NCBI GenBank assembly: GCA_963696655.1
Contig: CAVOLB010000098.1
Span: 1-64,000 of the forward strand
Origin: Hypericibacter sp963696655
GTDB taxonomy: Bacteria; Pseudomonadota; Alphaproteobacteria; Dongiales; Dongiaceae
Direction of reading: 5' to 3'
Length of the DNA stretch: 64,000 nucleotides
Positions 61,800-64,000 of this stretch are shown piece by piece. Position 1 is the stretch's first letter, and the number at the start of each line of letters is the position of its first letter. The notes under the pieces are model-generated. The model searched no databases. It was given only the letters and a program-made list of their open reading frames with translations, and was not told where the DNA came from. Position numbers and translations under genes: made by a program.

Positions 61800-63053
61800 T
61801 CAGGCGCCGGGCGGGGGGAAGCTCTGCGGCGCCGGATCGATGACGCCGAAGGCGCCGGTCTGGATCTCGTAGATGTCGAGCCCGCGCTCGACCGTGCCGT
61901 CGGGACGGAAGCGGAAGATGCCGTCGATGCCGGCGAATCCGTCGGGTCCCGTCAGGGCGCTGTCATCGATGGGCGGATGGTTCGGATCGCGCGTCAAGGC
62001 GCCGGCCAGGAGCGTCGCGTCATAGGCGACGCTGGCGATGCGCGGCGGCTGGGATCCGTAGTTGGAGCGATAGCGGTTGGCGAAGCCGGCCCAGGCCTGG
62101 TTGTCCGGGGCCGCGAAGATGCCGCCCACCAGCGCCGGCTCGCGCAGCAGCGCCTGATCGTTCCAGAGCGAGGTGCCGAGCAGATGCACCTTGGTCTGAT
62201 CGAGGCCGTAATAGGAGAGGAGGGGCGCCACCAGATGCAGCACGTCGCCGCCTTCGGGAATCATCAACGCGTCGAAGGTGCCCTTGGCATTGCCGAGCCG
62301 CTGCAGGAAAGGCGAGAAGTCGGAAGTTCCCGTGGGATAGAACTGGACCGCGGCGAGCGACCCGCCGGTCGCCAGCACGGACTGCTGCAATTGTCCGACC
62401 ACCGTGCGCCCGAAGGCCGTGTCGGGCACCAGCGCCGCGATCCGCTTGCGGTCGAGCGTCGCCGCGTAGCGGACCACGCGATCGACCTGAATCTGCGGCA
62501 GGATGCCCATGACGTAGACGCCGGTGCCTGCGACCGAGCGGTCGGTCGAGAAGGCGATCATCGGCACCTGCACGTTGCGGACCGCAGGCGCGGCCTGGGT
62601 CACCGCGGAGGCGAAGATCGGCCCCAGCACCAGCTGCACCCCGGCGGCGACCAGCTGCTGCGAGGCGGCGGCGGCTCCGCCAGCCTGCTCGGTGTCGCGC
62701 ACCTCGAGGGAGAGATTGTCGCTGCCCGATTCGAACAGGGCCATCTCGGCCGCCTGCAGCATCGCCTGGCCGAGGCCCGCATTGCTGCCGGAGAGCGGCA
62801 GGAGCAACCCGACCTTGGCGGGGCCCTGCGGTACGGGTGCCGGCGTCGGCGCCGGTGTCGGCTCCGGTGCCGGGGGCGGCTCTGTCGCTTGTTGCGTCGG
62901 CGGCGGGGCCGTTACAGTCTTCGGCGCGCAGCCGGCGAGCAGGCCCGCCGCCATCAACGCGGCGATGACGGGCAGGGCCACGCGGCGGGCGGGAGCGAAG
63001 AATGGCCAAACGGGCAGAGGGCGGGCGAGGGCGAGGGCGAGGGAAGGCGACAC
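61800..63053 (-). CDS. Penicillin-binding protein activator, LpoA-like lipoprotein
   Basis: A 417-residue lipoprotein. A signal with lipobox LLAGC is followed by a Pro/Ala/Thr linker. A periplasmic-binding-protein-like domain covers the rest (VGLLLPLSGSNAGLGQAMLQAAEMALF, then LVLGPIFASAVTQAA), the fold of LpoA, which activates PBP1A. Its position next to rsmI, in opposite orientation, is conserved with yraM/yraL. The GTG at 63053 overlaps rsmI by about 50 bases. A shorter GTG at 62981 (MALPVIAAL) would avoid overlap and still give a lipoprotein signal. Confidence 0.85.
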   Translation of the reverse strand: MSPSLALALARPLPVWPFFAPARRVALPVIAALMAAGLLAGCAPKTVTAPPPTQQATEPPPAPEPTPAPTPAPVPQGPAKVGLLLPLSGSNAGLGQAMLQAAEMALFESGSDNLSLEVRDTEQAGGAAAASQQLVAAGVQLVLGPIFASAVTQAAPAVRNVQVPMIAFSTDRSVAGTGVYVMGILPQIQVDRVVRYAATLDRKRIAALVPDTAFGRTVVGQLQQSVLATGGSLAAVQFYPTGTSDFSPFLQRLGNAKGTFDALMIPEGGDVLHLVAPLLSYYGLDQTKVHLLGTSLWNDQALLREPALVGGIFAAPDNQAWAGFANRYRSNYGSQPPRIASVAYDATLLAGALTRDPNHPPIDDSALTGPDGFAGIDGIFRFRPDGTVERGLDIYEIQTGAFGVIDPAPQSFPPPGA

Positions 63054-64000
63054 GGGCCGTGCGCTCCGGCGTCGATGAGGATGATGAGACCGAGCCTAGC
63101 GATCAGGTCCCGTCAAGTAAACCCGAGCCATCCCCGGCGGCGCAGGGCGAGCGGGAAAGGATCGGCGGATCGCCGGCGCCAGGATTGCATCTGGTGGCGA
63201 CGCCGATCGGCAATCTGGGCGACATCACGCAGCGCGCGCTCGAGCTGCTGCGGACGGCGGATCTGATCGTCTGCGAGGATACGCGGGTCACCGCGAAGCT
63301 CCTCGCGCGTTACGGGATCACCACGCGGATGCTGCCTTACCATGAGCATAATGCCGAGCGTATGCGGCCCGAGCTGCTGCAGCGCCTGGCCGAGGGGCGC
63401 GCCATCGCGCTGGTGAGCGATGCCGGCACGCCGCTGGTGTCCGATCCCGGCTACAAGCTGGTGCGCGAGGCGATCGCGGCTGGCCACGCCGTGACGGCCC
63501 TGCCGGGTGCTTCCGCCTCCCTGACGGCCTTGCTGCTCTCGGGATTGCCGCCCGATCAATTCTTCTTCGCCGGTTTCCTGCCGCCCAAGAGCGGCGAACG
63601 GCGGCGCGACCTGGCCGGCCTCGCGTCCATTCCGGCCACGCTGATCTTCTACGAGAGCGCCAACCGGCTGGCCGAGTCGCTGGCCGACATGCGCGCCGCC
63701 CTGGCCGATCGGCCGGCCGCCGTCGCGCGCGAGCTGACCAAGCTGCATGAAGAAGTTCGCCGCGGCAGCCTGAGCGCCCTGGCCGATCACTATGCGAAGG
63801 CGGGGCCGCCCAGGGGCGAGATCGTCATCGTGGTGGGGCCGCCTCTGGCCGAGACGGCGGCGGTCTCCGACGCCGATCTCGACGGCGCCTTGAAGCGGGC
63901 GCTGGCGCATATGAGCCTGAAGGATGCGGCGGCGGCGGTCGCGGCCGCCACCGGCCGGCCGCGCCGGGAGATCTATGCCCGCGCCCTGGCGCTCGCCGGC
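63002..64000 (+). CDS. rsmI: 16S rRNA (cytidine(1402)-2'-O)-methyltransferase RsmI, 3' end outside the window
   Basis: At least 333 residues; no stop occurs before the window ends. The first 60 or so residues are a basic then acidic low-complexity tail. The core begins at GLHLVATPIGNLGDI, with DLIVCEDTRVTAKLL, then VSDAGTPLVSDPG and LPGASASLTALLLSGLP, all RsmI signatures. It methylates C1402 of 16S rRNA. ATG 63002 has GGGAG seven bases upstream; GTG 63059 is an alternative. The N-terminal extension is longer than in E. coli. Confidence 0.93.
   Translation, partial: MAKRAEGGRGRGRGKATRAVRSGVDEDDETEPSDQVPSSKPEPSPAAQGERERIGGSPAPGLHLVATPIGNLGDITQRALELLRTADLIVCEDTRVTAKLLARYGITTRMLPYHEHNAERMRPELLQRLAEGRAIALVSDAGTPLVSDPGYKLVREAIAAGHAVTALPGASASLTALLLSGLPPDQFFFAGFLPPKSGERRRDLAGLASIPATLIFYESANRLAESLADMRAALADRPAAVARELTKLHEEVRRGSLSALADHYAKAGPPRGEIVIVVGPPLAETAAVSDADLDGALKRALAHMSLKDAAAAVAAATGRPRREIYARALALAG

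Overview
The window is high-GC DNA (roughly two-thirds G+C by eye) from what looks like an alphaproteobacterium, most plausibly in or near the Rhodospirillales. This rests on gene order: mutS/glnD/murJ beside a MaeB-type malic enzyme, hrcA-grpE divergent from rph with rdgB and hemW downstream, dnaK-dnaJ close to dapB, a phoR/pstSCAB-phoU-phoB cluster, and an lpoA-like gene divergent from rsmI. An inverted repeat of the ATTGCCGGG/CCCGGCAAT kind, common in this class, lies at 5.5 kb. I see no rRNA, tRNA, CRISPR array, prophage or IS transposase. The species cannot be named from the sequence alone.

Layout. 0-5.5 kb is accessory: an SDR, a methyltransferase divergent from an ArsR-rhodanese/nucleoside phosphorylase pair, a MerR/cation-efflux pair on a shared metal-type promoter, pterin dehydratase and a small metallopeptidase. 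5.5-13.3 kb holds uracil-DNA glycosylase, CobB, a tyrosine phosphatase, ThpR, a FIST protein and the tesA/ybbA/ybbP locus. 13.3-24.8 kb is housekeeping: murJ, glnD, mutS (interrupted by a one-base insertion), pyrE and maeB. 26.2-34.1 kb is a complete phosphate regulon (PhoR sensor, Pst transporter, PhoU, PhoB) with a Pho box upstream of pstS, a stem-loop after pstS and a 15-bp terminator-like hairpin after phoB.

34.3-37.6 kb is accessory again: two paralogous small exported proteins of unknown function, a YqjI-like PadR regulator with its own operator, and an overlapping macro domain/PIN toxin/antitoxin trio. 37.6-48 kb holds AmpG, TypA, an adenosine kinase-family gene with a promoter and terminator-like hairpin in its leader, an EI24 membrane protein, endonuclease III, and dapB coupled to an SDR and a flavin oxidase. 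48-58.5 kb is the chaperone region (dnaJ, dnaK with a heat-shock-like promoter, grpE, hrcA) followed by rph, rdgB and hemW, with a toxin-antitoxin pair between rph and rdgB and an orphan, frameshifted HigA-like gene between dnaK and grpE. 58.5-64 kb has small hypotheticals, a LysR regulator, a TPR38-family protein, an LpoA-like lipoprotein and the start of rsmI, which runs off the end.

PhoR/PhoB sense phosphate through PstSCAB-PhoU. DnaK/DnaJ/GrpE form one chaperone cycle, with HrcA as a local repressor. Two otherwise intact reading frames (mutS, higA-like) carry single-base indels in G/C-rich runs. Sequencing error and genuine loss cannot be told apart here. No clearly new multi-gene system stands out. 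The best leads are the paired exported proteins, the macro/PIN/antitoxin trio, the adenosine kinase leader and the ArsR-rhodanese/phosphorylase pair.
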